This document shows positions 8,432 to 17,981 of a DNA stretch of 64,000 nucleotides, in pieces; within the stretch, counting starts at the first letter, position 1, and every line of letters begins with the position of its first letter. The notes beneath the pieces are model-generated. The model was not told the DNA's origin and ran no database searches. It saw nothing but the letters and a program-made list of their open reading frames with translations. A program made the translations under genes and the position numbers. This DNA comes from Azophilus sp965247035. GTDB lineage: Bacteria > Pseudomonadota > Gammaproteobacteria > Pseudomonadales > Azotimanducaceae. The stretch is taken from positions 930,001-994,000 of the forward strand of contig CBDFGJ010000001.1 of the NCBI GenBank assembly GCA_965247035.1, in the 5' to 3' direction.

Positions 8432-9562
8432 ATGATTGAAGTCATCCCGGTCACCAACAAACGCCAACTCAAGGCGTTCATCAAGATGCCTTGGCGCATT
8501 TATCAGGATGATCCCGCATGGGTGCCACCACTGTTGTTGGAGCGGCGCATTGCCCTTTCCGCTCGTCAACCCATCTTCGACCATCTGCGCTGGCAGGCCT
8601 GGGTGGCCTATCATGACGGGCGTCCGGTGGGGCGCATTTCGGCTCAGGTGGACGCCCTGCACCAAAAACACCATGGCAACGGTACCGGGTTCTTTGGGCT
8701 GATCGAAGGCGAAGACGACGCCAAGACCTTCGCCGCGCTCTTCGCCGCCGCCGAGGGCTGGCTGGACGAACAGGGAATGAAGCGCACGCTCGGCCCGCTG
8801 AGCCTCAACATCAATCAGGAGGTTGGGCTGCTTGCCGAAGGCTACGATAGCCCGCCTTCCTTTCTGATGAACCACGCCCGCCCCTACTACCACCCGCGCA
8901 TCGAAGCCTTGGGCTATCGGCGCTGCCAACAGACCCTGGCCTACCAGTTGGCGACCGCCTACGAAGAACCCAAAGCCGTGACGCGCCTGCGAACGCGGCT
9001 GGCGAAGCGGATCAAAATGCGCCCCATCGACCGCACCAACAAGGTTGCTGAACTTGAGTTGCTGCGCAACATCTTCAACGACGCTTGGGCCAAAAACTGG
9101 GGCTTTGTGCCGTTCACCGCAGCCGAATTCAAGGACCTCGGCGAACTTCTGCTGCTGGTGATTCCCCGCGATATGGTGTGCATTGCCGAGTTGGACGGCG
9201 AAGAAGTCGGCTTCATCATCATTCTGCCCAACATCAACGAGGCTGCTCATGACCTCAACGGCCGTCTGCTCCCTTGGGGGTGGATGAAGCTGTTGTGGCG
9301 GCTAAAGGTCAAGGGCCCGACAAGCTCGCGAGTGCCCCTGATGGGTGTGCGCCGCCATCTGCATGACAGCCCAATCGGCGGCGCGATCGCCATGAGCCTC
9401 ATCCTGCAAGCGCGCGGAGTTGCCCTAAGGCACGGAATCGACACCAACGAACTGTCCTGGATACTGGAAGGCAACAAGGGCATGCGCAAGATCATCGAAC
9501 GCATCGGCGGGCAAGTCTGCAAACGTTATCTAATCTACGAAAAAATGCTGGCGCCACCATGA
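8432..9562 (+). CDS. GNAT-fold N-acetyltransferase-like protein
   Basis: 376 residues from ATG 8432 (MIEVIPVTNKRQLKAFI). The pattern PWRIYQDDPAWVPPLLLERR near residue 20 and the two-half GNAT layout (VAYHDGRPVGRISAQVD; later ELDGEEVGFIIILPNI) match a conserved but functionally vague family of N-acetyltransferase-related proteins. The protein may transfer an acyl group to a lipid or sugar precursor. It is first in a tightly packed cluster; its stop overlaps the ATG of the next gene (ATGA). A longer frame from 8330 exists but adds Arg-rich, family-unlike sequence. Confidence 0.75.
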   Translation: MIEVIPVTNKRQLKAFIKMPWRIYQDDPAWVPPLLLERRIALSARQPIFDHLRWQAWVAYHDGRPVGRISAQVDALHQKHHGNGTGFFGLIEGEDDAKTFAALFAAAEGWLDEQGMKRTLGPLSLNINQEVGLLAEGYDSPPSFLMNHARPYYHPRIEALGYRRCQQTLAYQLATAYEEPKAVTRLRTRLAKRIKMRPIDRTNKVAELELLRNIFNDAWAKNWGFVPFTAAEFKDLGELLLLVIPRDMVCIAELDGEEVGFIIILPNINEAAHDLNGRLLPWGWMKLLWRLKVKGPTSSRVPLMGVRRHLHDSPIGGAIAMSLILQARGVALRHGIDTNELSWILEGNKGMRKIIERIGGQVCKRYLIYEKMLAPP

Positions 9563-10335
9563 AGGCCATTGTTCTAGCCGGCCAAAGGCCAAGCAGCCGA
9601 GGACGACGGGGGGCGGATGCGCCCACGCCGCTGACGCCTGTGGCCGGCGTGCCGGCGTTGGTCCGGGTGGTGGAGGCGCTGCGCAGCTGCGCCTCCATTG
9701 ATGGCGGTTTGCTGGTCGGCCCAGCGCTGGCAAGCGGCGGCCATGCCAAGCCGGTCCGGGAAGCCCTCGCGGCGGGAGACTTCACTTGGATGGCACCGGC
9801 AGCGGAACCAACAATCAGCGCACTGCGCGCCATCAAGCAGTTGAACGCTTGGCCCATCATCCTAACCACCGCCGACCATGCCCTGTTGACGGCGGACATC
9901 CTGGACCGTTTTTGCGCCGCCGCCGCCAAGGGTTCGGACCTAGTGGTTGGCATGACGCCCCATCACTTGGTGCAGGCGCGCTTTCCGCAAACCAAGCGCA
10001 CCCGGCTGCGCTTCGCCGACGGCGCTTGTTGCAGCACCAACCTGTTCTATTTGGCCAACGCCGAGGCCGCCAAGGCCATCGCCTTTTGGGGCCAGATGCA
10101 GGACCTGCGCAAAAGTCCTTGGCGCATCGCCCAACGCCTTGGCTGGCATACTCTTGCTGCATACCTATCGGGCGCCCTAAGCGTCAAGCAGGCTTTGGCT
10201 GCCATATCCAAGGTCGCCGGCTGCGCCATCGACTGGGTCGGCGTTGACGACCCCCGCGCCGCCATCGACGTGGACACCTGGGATGACCACGCCCTCGCCG
10301 AGAGACTTCTGCAATGCCAACAGCAATCCTCCTGA
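9559..10335 (+). CDS. MobA-like nucleotidyltransferase
   Basis: 258 residues starting MKAIVLAGQRPSSRG, the NTP-binding start of the NTP_transferase/MobA-like fold, with PLTPVAGVPALVRVVEAL and the metal-site-like segment ILTTADHALL. It should activate a small molecule (phospho-sugar, phospho-alcohol or similar) with an NTP. It overlaps the gene before by 4 bp and the diacylglycerol-kinase-like gene after it by 22 bp, so it is part of a translationally coupled cluster and may provide the activated headgroup for a lipid. Confidence 0.75.
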   Translation: MKAIVLAGQRPSSRGRRGADAPTPLTPVAGVPALVRVVEALRSCASIDGGLLVGPALASGGHAKPVREALAAGDFTWMAPAAEPTISALRAIKQLNAWPIILTTADHALLTADILDRFCAAAAKGSDLVVGMTPHHLVQARFPQTKRTRLRFADGACCSTNLFYLANAEAAKAIAFWGQMQDLRKSPWRIAQRLGWHTLAAYLSGALSVKQALAAISKVAGCAIDWVGVDDPRAAIDVDTWDDHALAERLLQCQQQSS

Positions 10336-11165
10336 CCAACCCAAGGGCCGGGTTCGGCGACTGCAAGTTCCGCTTCAATGGCGAAACCATCGTGCTTGGC
10401 GACCACGACCTGCCGAACGTAACCGGCCACGATCTGGTCATCGTCGCCGGTGGCGACGGCACTTTGCAGCGGGTGGTGAGCACGCTCTTGGCCAGTGCGC
10501 CGGCAAACAGCCTGCCCATGATCGCCGTGCTGCCTAGTGGCCGCACCAACATGTCGGCAGTGGATATCAATCAGCATCAGCGCTTCAGCGAATGTGCGGC
10601 CACATTGAATAACTTGCTCAAGCAAACCACTCCCCCCACACCTCAAAGTCGTTCCCTAATCAAGGTGAGGGCATCCCAAGAGGTGCGTTACGGCTGGTTT
10701 TTCGGCCTCGGCGCTCTGTGCTCCGGCATCGCCTATTGGAATCAAGACCGACCACGCAGCCGTGTTGGCGGAGGGCTACGCACCGTTTGGGCTGGCGCCA
10801 GAGAGTGTATGCAGCCAAGCCGCCACCAGCTGGTCATGCTTGATGGCGAGCAGCGGGCCGTCTTCACCATGCTTGCAACCACCCTGAATAGGCTCATCTT
10901 TGGCTGCCGTCCCTACTGGAACAGCGGTCACAGCGGCCTGCACAACACTTGGGTGTTCGCCGAAGCCCAAGGGCTGCTACGACGCAGCTTCAAGCTGCTG
11001 CGCGGCGACCCGGCGCTAGGGCTGCTGCCGGGCTATCAAAGCGGCGAGGCATCGAAGCTTGGCTTCGAGTTTGACGGCCCCTACACACTTGACGGGGAAC
11101 TGTTCCATAATAGCGGCCCCATGCACCTGTCACTCAGCGACCCAATTCAATGGATGCCACTGTAG
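10314..11165 (+). CDS. Diacylglycerol/lipid kinase-like protein
   Basis: 283 residues with the catalytic-domain signature VIVAGGDGTLQRVV near residue 47 (GGDGT nucleotide loop) and the following VLPSGRTNMSA, equivalent to the GTxND loop of the DAGK/YegS/sphingosine kinase superfamily. The C-terminal beta domain (YTLDGELF) fits lipid kinases. It probably phosphorylates a diacylglycerol or related lipid. It overlaps both neighbours (22 bp upstream, 16 bp downstream), pointing to one functional unit with the nucleotidyltransferase and hydroxylase. Confidence 0.8.
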   Translation: MPTAILLTNPRAGFGDCKFRFNGETIVLGDHDLPNVTGHDLVIVAGGDGTLQRVVSTLLASAPANSLPMIAVLPSGRTNMSAVDINQHQRFSECAATLNNLLKQTTPPTPQSRSLIKVRASQEVRYGWFFGLGALCSGIAYWNQDRPRSRVGGGLRTVWAGARECMQPSRHQLVMLDGEQRAVFTMLATTLNRLIFGCRPYWNSGHSGLHNTWVFAEAQGLLRRSFKLLRGDPALGLLPGYQSGEASKLGFEFDGPYTLDGELFHNSGPMHLSLSDPIQWMPL

Positions 11166-11911
11166 ACCAGCAGCAAGGGCGCTTGGGCGTGCGCATCGGC
11201 AAGCTCGCGACGCGGATTGTCAACGTCTTTTTTGTCCGTCGCTCCAAGATCGCCACCACGCCCTTCATCGACAACGCCACCTTTCCTTGGGTGTCCTCTC
11301 TGGAGGCCAAGGCGGACGCCATTCGGGCTGAAATGCACCGGGTGATGGTTCGCCTGGACGATATCCCCACCTTTCACCAAATGTCGCCGGATCAGGTGCG
11401 CATCTCCAAGGGCGACAATTGGAAGATCTTTGCGTTCCAGGTGTACGGCCATCGAATTGAGCACAACCGCCTTCTGTGCCCCGAGACAGCCAAGGCGCTC
11501 GATGCGCTGCCCGACCTGCAAAACGCCTGGTTTTCCATCTTGGCGCCCGGCTACCAGATCCCGCGCCACCGAGGAGCGACCAATGCTGTTGTGCGCTGCC
11601 ATCTAGGACTGGCCATTCCGGCCCGTGCGGAGGATTGCTGGATTCGGGTGGGCGACGAAGTTCGATGTTGGCGGTATGGTCGCTGCATGCTGTTTGACGA
11701 CACTTACGAGCACGAGGTGCACAACAACACCGACGAACCCCGGGTGGTGCTGTTCCTAGACGTGAACCGTCCGTTGGATCGGGTTGGCGAGTTGGTGCGC
11801 CAGCTAATGTTGGTCTTGATACGAACTAGCGCTTACGTTAGAAGGCCGTTGCAAAACCTAGAGCGGTGGAATCAGAGAATACAAGCCCGGAAGGGCATTG
11901 CCGACGCGTAA
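11150..11911 (+). CDS. Aspartyl/asparaginyl beta-hydroxylase-family (LpxO-like) dioxygenase
   Basis: 253 residues of the Asp/Asn beta-hydroxylase fold, an Fe(II)/2-oxoglutarate enzyme family that includes LpxO, which hydroxylates lipid A acyl chains. Visible motifs are FSILAPGYQIPRHRGATN, VRCHLGLAIP and DDTYEHEVHNNTDEPRVVLFLD, carrying the metal-binding His residues and the co-substrate Arg. The C-terminal basic/hydrophobic segment (LVRQLMLVLIRTS) may associate with the membrane. Position after a lipid-kinase-like gene supports a lipid substrate, but that is inference. Confidence 0.85.
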   Translation: MDATVDQQQGRLGVRIGKLATRIVNVFFVRRSKIATTPFIDNATFPWVSSLEAKADAIRAEMHRVMVRLDDIPTFHQMSPDQVRISKGDNWKIFAFQVYGHRIEHNRLLCPETAKALDALPDLQNAWFSILAPGYQIPRHRGATNAVVRCHLGLAIPARAEDCWIRVGDEVRCWRYGRCMLFDDTYEHEVHNNTDEPRVVLFLDVNRPLDRVGELVRQLMLVLIRTSAYVRRPLQNLERWNQRIQARKGIADA

Positions 11912-11971
11912 TAGGGCAATTGCGCCCGCTGCGTATACAATTCGCGCTGTTTCTTAAACGCAGGCCCTGCA

Positions 11972-12730
11972 ATGAAAGTGATTATCCTCTCCGCTGGCCA
12001 AGGCAAGCGGCTGCTGCCGTTAACCGAAGATCGGCCCAAAAGCGCCCTCATGCTGGGGGAGCGGACCGTACTCGGCTGGCAATTGAAGGCGCTGAAGGCG
12101 TCCGGCGCCACGGAGGTGGTGGTCGCCACCGGCTTCCGCGCCTCAGCGGTCAACGAAATCGTCAGCCAGATTGAGGGGTTTCAAGTGCGCACCGCATACA
12201 ACCCCTTTTACGCCCATTGCGACAATCTGGGCACTTGCTGGGTGGTGCGCCATGAAATGACGGGGCCCTTTGTGGTGATCAACGGCGACACCCTGTTCGA
12301 GCCGGAAGTTTTCACCCGACTGCTGAACAGCAAGGATAGGCATCCCATCACCTTGGTCACCAACATCAAGGACAGCTACGACGATGACGACATGAAGGTC
12401 GTGGTGGCGAATGGAGAGCTGAAGCAAGTGGACAAGAAGCTGCCAGCCGCCGACATCAGCGGCGAATCCATTGGCATGATTCGATTTCAAGGCGCGGGGC
12501 CGGACCTGTTTCGAGAGCGCCTGGAATCCATGATGGCCGTCGATTCCACGCTGACACGCTGGTATCTCTCCGCTATTGATTCCCTAGCCAGCCAAGGTCA
12601 TGTGGGCGTTGTCACCACCGGCGAGTACGACTGGTGCGAAATCGACGACCGCAAGGATCTGGAGCATGCCCGGGCCACCGTACCCATCTGGTTCAGGACA
12701 CAGCGGAAATTGGTCAGGGTGGCGGGATGA
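11972..12730 (+). CDS. Sugar-phosphate/phosphocholine-type nucleotidyltransferase
   Basis: 252 residues starting MKVIILSAGQGKRLLPLTED, the GxGxRL...P nucleotide loop, followed by RPKSALMLG with the catalytic Lys, and VVINGDTLFEPEVF with the metal-binding Asp. The relatives with this short, single-domain layout include LicC-like CTP:phosphocholine cytidylyltransferases and glucose-1-phosphate thymidylyltransferase-like enzymes. It ends the five-gene cluster after a 60-bp gap. Together with the lipid kinase and the other nucleotidyltransferase it suggests assembly of a nucleotide-activated headgroup for a membrane lipid or surface glycan. Confidence 0.8.
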   Translation: MKVIILSAGQGKRLLPLTEDRPKSALMLGERTVLGWQLKALKASGATEVVVATGFRASAVNEIVSQIEGFQVRTAYNPFYAHCDNLGTCWVVRHEMTGPFVVINGDTLFEPEVFTRLLNSKDRHPITLVTNIKDSYDDDDMKVVVANGELKQVDKKLPAADISGESIGMIRFQGAGPDLFRERLESMMAVDSTLTRWYLSAIDSLASQGHVGVVTTGEYDWCEIDDRKDLEHARATVPIWFRTQRKLVRVAG

Positions 12731-12841
12731 GCGATGAGCACCGATCGGGCCAAGGACAGGGGCTAGCAACCAAGCAGACGGTGCTGGGCGTGCTCGCACA
12801 AGGGCCAGTAGCGATGCGCAAAAGCGCGGACCAACGTTCAG

Positions 12842-13729
12842 TTAAGCCAAGCTCCCGCACATGTCCTTCAACGCAGCGGTAAAGGCCAAGGGCTGGTCGA
12901 GAAATAGATGGTGCTGCGCATCGGCAATGGCCACGGAGCACACCTCGCCCGGAATTAGCGATTCCATGTGCTCGCGGGTGCGTTCGGTGAACAACTGGCT
13001 CTGAGCGCCATAGATCAAGCCCACCGGCAGGCTCAAACTGCGGTAGTCCTCCGCCCGACGGTCGTCATCCCGCAACAGGATGGGCAATTCCTCATCGAAC
13101 TTCCAAGTCCAACCACCATCCACCGGCATCAGCGAATGCCGAGCGATGTACTCCAGTATGTAGGTGTTGGCGCAAGGTTGAGGCGGTTGCAAACGAAAAC
13201 GCGCGACCGCGGCCTCCTTGTTCGGGTAGACCTTGGCGCGCCCGCCCATGGACGGATATTCCGGCTCCGGCTCATGCGGATGGCGCAGGCCCGAATCAAT
13301 CAGTATGAGGGCACCGAATCGGGTCGGAAAGAGGTTCGCCGCCTTGGTCGCCATGTGGCCGCCAAAGCTGTGGCCGACTAGGATGGCGTCCTCTCCCAAG
13401 CCAGTGCCCTCGCACACCGCCGCAACCTCCTTGGCGTAGGTGGTTGCGCCGTACTCATAACGATAGTCTGAATCCCCCATGCCGGTGAGGTCCATAGCCA
13501 CCACCCGGTAGCGGTCAGCGAGGCTGGGCGCGATGAAGTCCCACCAATGAGAATGGGCGTTCATGCCATGGATCAACAACAGCCCTCGCCTGCCCTGGCC
13601 ACCCCAAGCGCGCCAAGCCACATCGCACTCATCCACCTCCACGGAGCCGGATTCGGCCGGCGTCTCCACGGCTTCAAAGAACCAGTCCGGGATGCTTGAA
13701 GCGGAGCGTTCCCGATCCCAACGCGCCAT
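12842..13729 (-). CDS. Alpha/beta hydrolase
   Basis: 295 residues of the alpha/beta-hydrolase fold: the oxyanion segment LLLIHGMNAHSHWWD, nucleophile elbow LVGHSFGGHM and C-terminal catalytic His in IADAQHHLFLDQP. Substrate could be an ester, lactone or C-C bond of a ring-cleavage product. Its start lies 2 bp after the stop of the upstream acyl-CoA dehydrogenase on the minus strand, so it belongs to the fatty- or ring-acid degradation operon. Confidence 0.85.
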   Translation of the reverse strand: MARWDRERSASSIPDWFFEAVETPAESGSVEVDECDVAWRAWGGQGRRGLLLIHGMNAHSHWWDFIAPSLADRYRVVAMDLTGMGDSDYRYEYGATTYAKEVAAVCEGTGLGEDAILVGHSFGGHMATKAANLFPTRFGALILIDSGLRHPHEPEPEYPSMGGRAKVYPNKEAAVARFRLQPPQPCANTYILEYIARHSLMPVDGGWTWKFDEELPILLRDDDRRAEDYRSLSLPVGLIYGAQSQLFTERTREHMESLIPGEVCSVAIADAQHHLFLDQPLAFTAALKDMCGSLA

Positions 13730-13731
13730 GG

Positions 13732-14862
13732 CTAAAGCGAGCCGAAACGCTTCAAATGGTGGTCAACATTGCCGAACAGCGCGTCGATCATGGTCAGCCG
13801 CTTGAAGTAGTGGCCGATGTTCAACTCATCGGTCATGCCCATGCCGCCGTGCAGCTGCACCGCGCTCTGACCGACGAAACGGCCGGATTTGCCCACCTGA
13901 ACCTTGAAAGCGGACATGGCCTTCTGCGCTTCAGGCCCATATCCCTCATCCATGCGCATGGCGGCCATGTACATGAGGGACTTCGATTGCTCGTACTCCA
14001 TGAACATATCGACCATGCGATGCTGGAGCACTTGAAACTTGCCAATGGGCTGGCCGAATTGCTCGCGGGTCTTGCAGTACTCCACAGTGTCCTTGTACAG
14101 CACCTCCATGCAACCAACCGCCTCGGCACCAACCGCTAGAGTGCCCTCGTCAATCACTCTCTCAAGGACTGGCAGCCCGGCTCCGGCCTCACCAAGCAGG
14201 GCATCGGACTGAACCTCAACGTCAGCAAGCATCAGTTCGGAGGCGGTGAAGCCGTCCACGGTGGGGTAGTCCCGTCGACTGATCCCTGCCGCCGTGGTGG
14301 GAACGAGGAACAAAGACACCCCGGTCGAGTCTCTCTGCGCGCCTGAGGTGCGCGCAGAAACCACGAACAGATCCGCCGCCGGGCCATTCAAAACCACCGC
14401 CTTATGGCCGTTCAGCCGCCAGCCACCCGCGGTCTTGGCGGCGTGGGTGGTCAGATCGGCCAAGTTGTAGCGGCCTTGCGGCTCGGCGAAGGCCAGTGCG
14501 GCTTGGGTGCGGCCCTCAATGGTGCCCGGCAGGACGGCCCTCTTCTGCTCCTTGGCACCGCCTAGCTTCAGTGCGCCGCCGGCTAAAACCACCGTAGCTA
14601 AAAACGGCTCAATGACCAAGCCCTTGCCGAATTGCTCCCAAAGGATGACGCTCTCGACCGCCGCGCCGCCAAAGCCGTCATCCTCCTCCGGGAAAGGCAG
14701 GCCGAGCCATCCGAGGTCGGCAAACATGCGCCAATGCCTAGGGTTGAAACCGATCCCGGACTTCAGCGTTGCCTGACGCTCCGTGAACGGATAGTCATTC
14801 TGAATGAAACGTTCAATGCTCTCTTGCAGGAGCGTCTGCTCTTCCGACAATGAAAAATCCAT
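13732..14862 (-). CDS. Acyl-CoA dehydrogenase (catalytic-type subunit)
   Basis: 376 residues, normal for the family, which oxidises acyl-CoA to 2-enoyl-CoA with FAD. The start MDFSLSEEQTLLQESIERF is the usual N-terminal helix, so I chose ATG 14862 rather than the longer frame beginning at 15117. Visible are the substrate/FAD motifs ALAFAEPQGRYNLADL and, near the end, VQLHGGMGMTDELNIGHYFKR. It sits between a hydrolase gene and a second, divergent acyl-CoA dehydrogenase gene; the pair probably forms a heteromeric enzyme. Confidence 0.92.
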   Translation of the reverse strand: MDFSLSEEQTLLQESIERFIQNDYPFTERQATLKSGIGFNPRHWRMFADLGWLGLPFPEEDDGFGGAAVESVILWEQFGKGLVIEPFLATVVLAGGALKLGGAKEQKRAVLPGTIEGRTQAALAFAEPQGRYNLADLTTHAAKTAGGWRLNGHKAVVLNGPAADLFVVSARTSGAQRDSTGVSLFLVPTTAAGISRRDYPTVDGFTASELMLADVEVQSDALLGEAGAGLPVLERVIDEGTLAVGAEAVGCMEVLYKDTVEYCKTREQFGQPIGKFQVLQHRMVDMFMEYEQSKSLMYMAAMRMDEGYGPEAQKAMSAFKVQVGKSGRFVGQSAVQLHGGMGMTDELNIGHYFKRLTMIDALFGNVDHHLKRFGSL

Positions 14863-14932
14863 CAATGCCTCTTGCGATGTTGATTTGAATGCTGCGCTTT
14901 TCCGTCCTTGACTTGAGCGCCGGTTGGCAAGG

Positions 14933-16042
14933 CTAACCCACCAACCATGCAGCAAGCCACTCCCGACCAGCCTGAACGCCCCAAGAACAGTCCACGCCGG
15001 AACGGTGCGCAAGCATACCCCGTATGGCGGGCAAGGCGTAGTCCGGGCCAATCGGCCCCTCATTATCCAACAACTCGGCATTGAGATGGGGCAACGCGTA
15101 GTATCCCAATGCCTCAATCAGGGCTTCATTGGCAGCTAGGAGGAGTTCGGCGGCGCGGACTCGCAAAGCCACGGCCACAGGCCCCGGCGCAGCGCCGGCC
15201 AATCTTTGCGCCAAGCTGTTCGCCTCCAACGCCTGCAATCCAGTCAATTGAACCTCCAAGCCCGCCACTTGACGCCTGATATCCGGGTCATCTTCAAGCA
15301 GCCTCCCGTGCCCGTCAGCGGTCTCATGCAACGCTCGCCTTAGCTTGACCAGCAGGGCCTCGGCGGCAGCGGTGGTGGCCACCGGGGCCGAGTTGGCCGT
15401 CAACGCCGATTGCGCAAGCTTCAAGCCATCGCCCGGCGGCCCGATCAAGCCCGAATCGACGTTGGCGAACTCTAGGGTCCCAGCGTCGAGACGTTCAACC
15501 CCGGGCGCATCCAGGGAGACCAGAAAAAGCCCTAGGCCAGTGCATTCGAGTGCCGCCAAACAAGCCACATGCGTGGCCCCCTCGAGCCCTTGAACACCCG
15601 TTAGGACGCCATCAAGCCGGTGGCGCTGCCCCCTTCTTCGCCCGCTGGCAGCAAGCCGATGCACAGACAAGCCCTGAATTCCATCGGCCCAACGGCTGCG
15701 TCCAGTGCGGATGTCATCCAAGTATTGAGCGCCCAAGGCTGGGTGTGCATGGGTGTGGATCAAAGGTCCCAGGAATTCAACGGCAAAGGGCTCGAACGCC
15801 GGTGCCTCGGCGAAAGCCAAGGACCGCTCCCATACGAACCGTTGCGCTAGGGACCAGCCCGGCCCGCCAGCGGACTTCGGCCAACCAGGGACGGTCCAAC
15901 CCCGCCGCACCAAGGCTTCATACCAGCGGCTCACCGCGGCCCGATGCAAACCGCGCTGCCGCACGGACGGCCAGTGCTCGGCTAGGAACGCGGCGGCTTC
16001 GGCCGCAAAGGCGGGCCCCGCCTCTCGAAATACGCTGTCCAC
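14933..16042 (-). CDS. Divergent acyl-CoA dehydrogenase-like subunit
   Basis: 369 residues. The N-terminal RRGWTVPGWPKSAGGPGWSL is typical of acyl-CoA dehydrogenases, but the usual QGYSEPxAGSD FAD/substrate loop is replaced by DGIQGLSVHRLAASG and the C-terminal GG(M)G motif is not evident. Such degenerate partners occur in alpha2beta2 acyl-CoA dehydrogenases of steroid and branched-chain degradation, where only one subunit type supplies the full FAD site. The regular subunit is encoded just downstream on the same strand. Confidence 0.75.
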   Translation of the reverse strand: MDSVFREAGPAFAAEAAAFLAEHWPSVRQRGLHRAAVSRWYEALVRRGWTVPGWPKSAGGPGWSLAQRFVWERSLAFAEAPAFEPFAVEFLGPLIHTHAHPALGAQYLDDIRTGRSRWADGIQGLSVHRLAASGRRRGQRHRLDGVLTGVQGLEGATHVACLAALECTGLGLFLVSLDAPGVERLDAGTLEFANVDSGLIGPPGDGLKLAQSALTANSAPVATTAAAEALLVKLRRALHETADGHGRLLEDDPDIRRQVAGLEVQLTGLQALEANSLAQRLAGAAPGPVAVALRVRAAELLLAANEALIEALGYYALPHLNAELLDNEGPIGPDYALPAIRGMLAHRSGVDCSWGVQAGREWLAAWLVG

Positions 16043-16091
16043 TCATGCAAGATACAGCTTGCTCCAACACAACAACAGGCTAGGGACACCC

Positions 16092-16949
<858 letters not shown>

Positions 16950-16999
16950 TCCGGGTTGCAGATGCTCAAATTTCAGATGCTCAAAAGGAGGAGACGACC

Positions 17000-17239
17000 A
17001 TGAACGAACCTGTTGTTGCTCAGAAAGCGCCCTACCCCGTGCAGGTCACCAAGGGTGAAAAGTACTTCTGGTGCGCCTGTGGGCGCAGCCAAGCTCAGCC
17101 GTTCTGCGATGGCTCCCATAAGGATACGGGCTTGACCCCCAAACCCTGGTCGGCAACGGAGGACAAAACGCTGTACTTCTGCGGCTGCAAGCAAACCGGC
17201 AGCGCGCCGTTTTGCGATGGCACCCACAGCTCACTCTAG
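17000..17239 (+). CDS. CDGSH iron-sulfur protein (two CDGSH motifs)
   Basis: A 79-residue soluble protein with two CDGSH-type [2Fe-2S] sites: CACGRSQAQPFCDGSH and CGCKQTGSAPFCDGTH (each 3Cys-1His ligands). Dual-CDGSH proteins are small electron-transfer or Fe-S-transfer proteins. AAGGAGGAGA precedes the ATG by five bases, a very strong ribosome-binding site. It follows the enoyl-CoA hydratase gene by 50 bp and could serve a nearby oxidoreductase or Rieske system. Confidence 0.92.
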   Translation: MNEPVVAQKAPYPVQVTKGEKYFWCACGRSQAQPFCDGSHKDTGLTPKPWSATEDKTLYFCGCKQTGSAPFCDGTHSSL

Positions 17240-17480
17240 CCAAGACATCGCACAGCCCGCACGAAGCCCACAATCCTAAGAGCTTATTGCAACGGCGCCC
17301 ACAGTCAGTTCTAGTCAGGTCATCCCAATGCGCCACCGCCAATTTGAAACATCGTTTGTTCAATTTCAGCGGGTAGTGGCGCAGTTTGAAATCGCTGTAT
17401 GAATGTCAGGAGCTTACTTGGCGATGGCATTAGGCGAACAATGTTCAAAGGCTATGGATAACAAGGGAGCGATGAATGCC

Positions 17481-17898
17481 TCAGCAACCAAGAGACCCGA
17501 ACCGGCTGGCGGGGACGGTCGTTGAAATGACCGTCGGGGAAAGCCGCACGGCGACGAAAAAGGCCTGCTGCAACACCTTGTCCACTGCAACGCCGGCATT
17601 GGCCAGCGCCGATGCATAAGGCAGGAATGGCGGGTTGATCCAAGCAATCCAGCGGGCGTCTTCCCAGCTCAGCCGAGCCAAGCCCGTCGCCAGCAGGCAC
17701 AGTTCGCCCATGCCCGTGCCGTCGCAGAGAATTTCGGTCAGGGCGGCACGGGCCACCCCGGTCAGGAAGCAACTGATCCAATCGCTCAAACCCAGTGGCC
17801 AGCCCGGTTGGCTCATCTGGATTGTTGGCCGGCTTCAGGTCATGCGCGCGCCAAAGTCCATCAATGGACAGGAGCACCTGTAATTTGGATGCGGACAT
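17481..17898 (-). pseudogene. imuA: imuA-like SOS mutagenesis gene, frameshifted and truncated
   Basis: The minus strand from ATG 17898 gives MSASKLQVLLSIDGLWRAHD and then TGLATGFERLDQLLP, the start of ImuA (RecA-like partner of the ImuB/DnaE2 translesion system). The frame then shifts; the next frame continues ARAALTEILCDGTGMGELCL, ARLSWEDARWIAWINPPFLP and YASALANAGVAVDKVL, all ImuA-typical. After VDKVL the sequence departs from the family and stops at 17481, so the C-terminal third is lost. No imuB or dnaE2 follows. A LexA-like box overlaps the start, supporting the identity. Confidence 0.7.
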
Positions 17899-17899
17899 A

Positions 17900-17915
17900 C
17901 TGGTTTTTAATACAG
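17900..17915 (-). promoter_or_regulatory. LexA-like SOS box
   Basis: The plus strand reads CTGGTTTTTAATACAG, which differs at one position from CTGT-N8-ACAG with an AT-rich spacer, the enterobacterial-type SOS box. It lies immediately upstream of the imuA remnant. ImuA-ImuB-DnaE2 cassettes are usually LexA-controlled, so site and gene support each other. Confidence 0.6.
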
Positions 17916-17981
17916 TTTTTGCAGAAATTAATGCATACAAAACCAGCATCAAGACAAATTTCGATTTTTTCTGGTTTCTGT

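Noticed and set aside
8228..9250. Long minus-strand open frame of 340 codons
   Set aside because: Antisense to the acetyltransferase gene; its sequence has no family features and the plus-strand frame has clear motifs.
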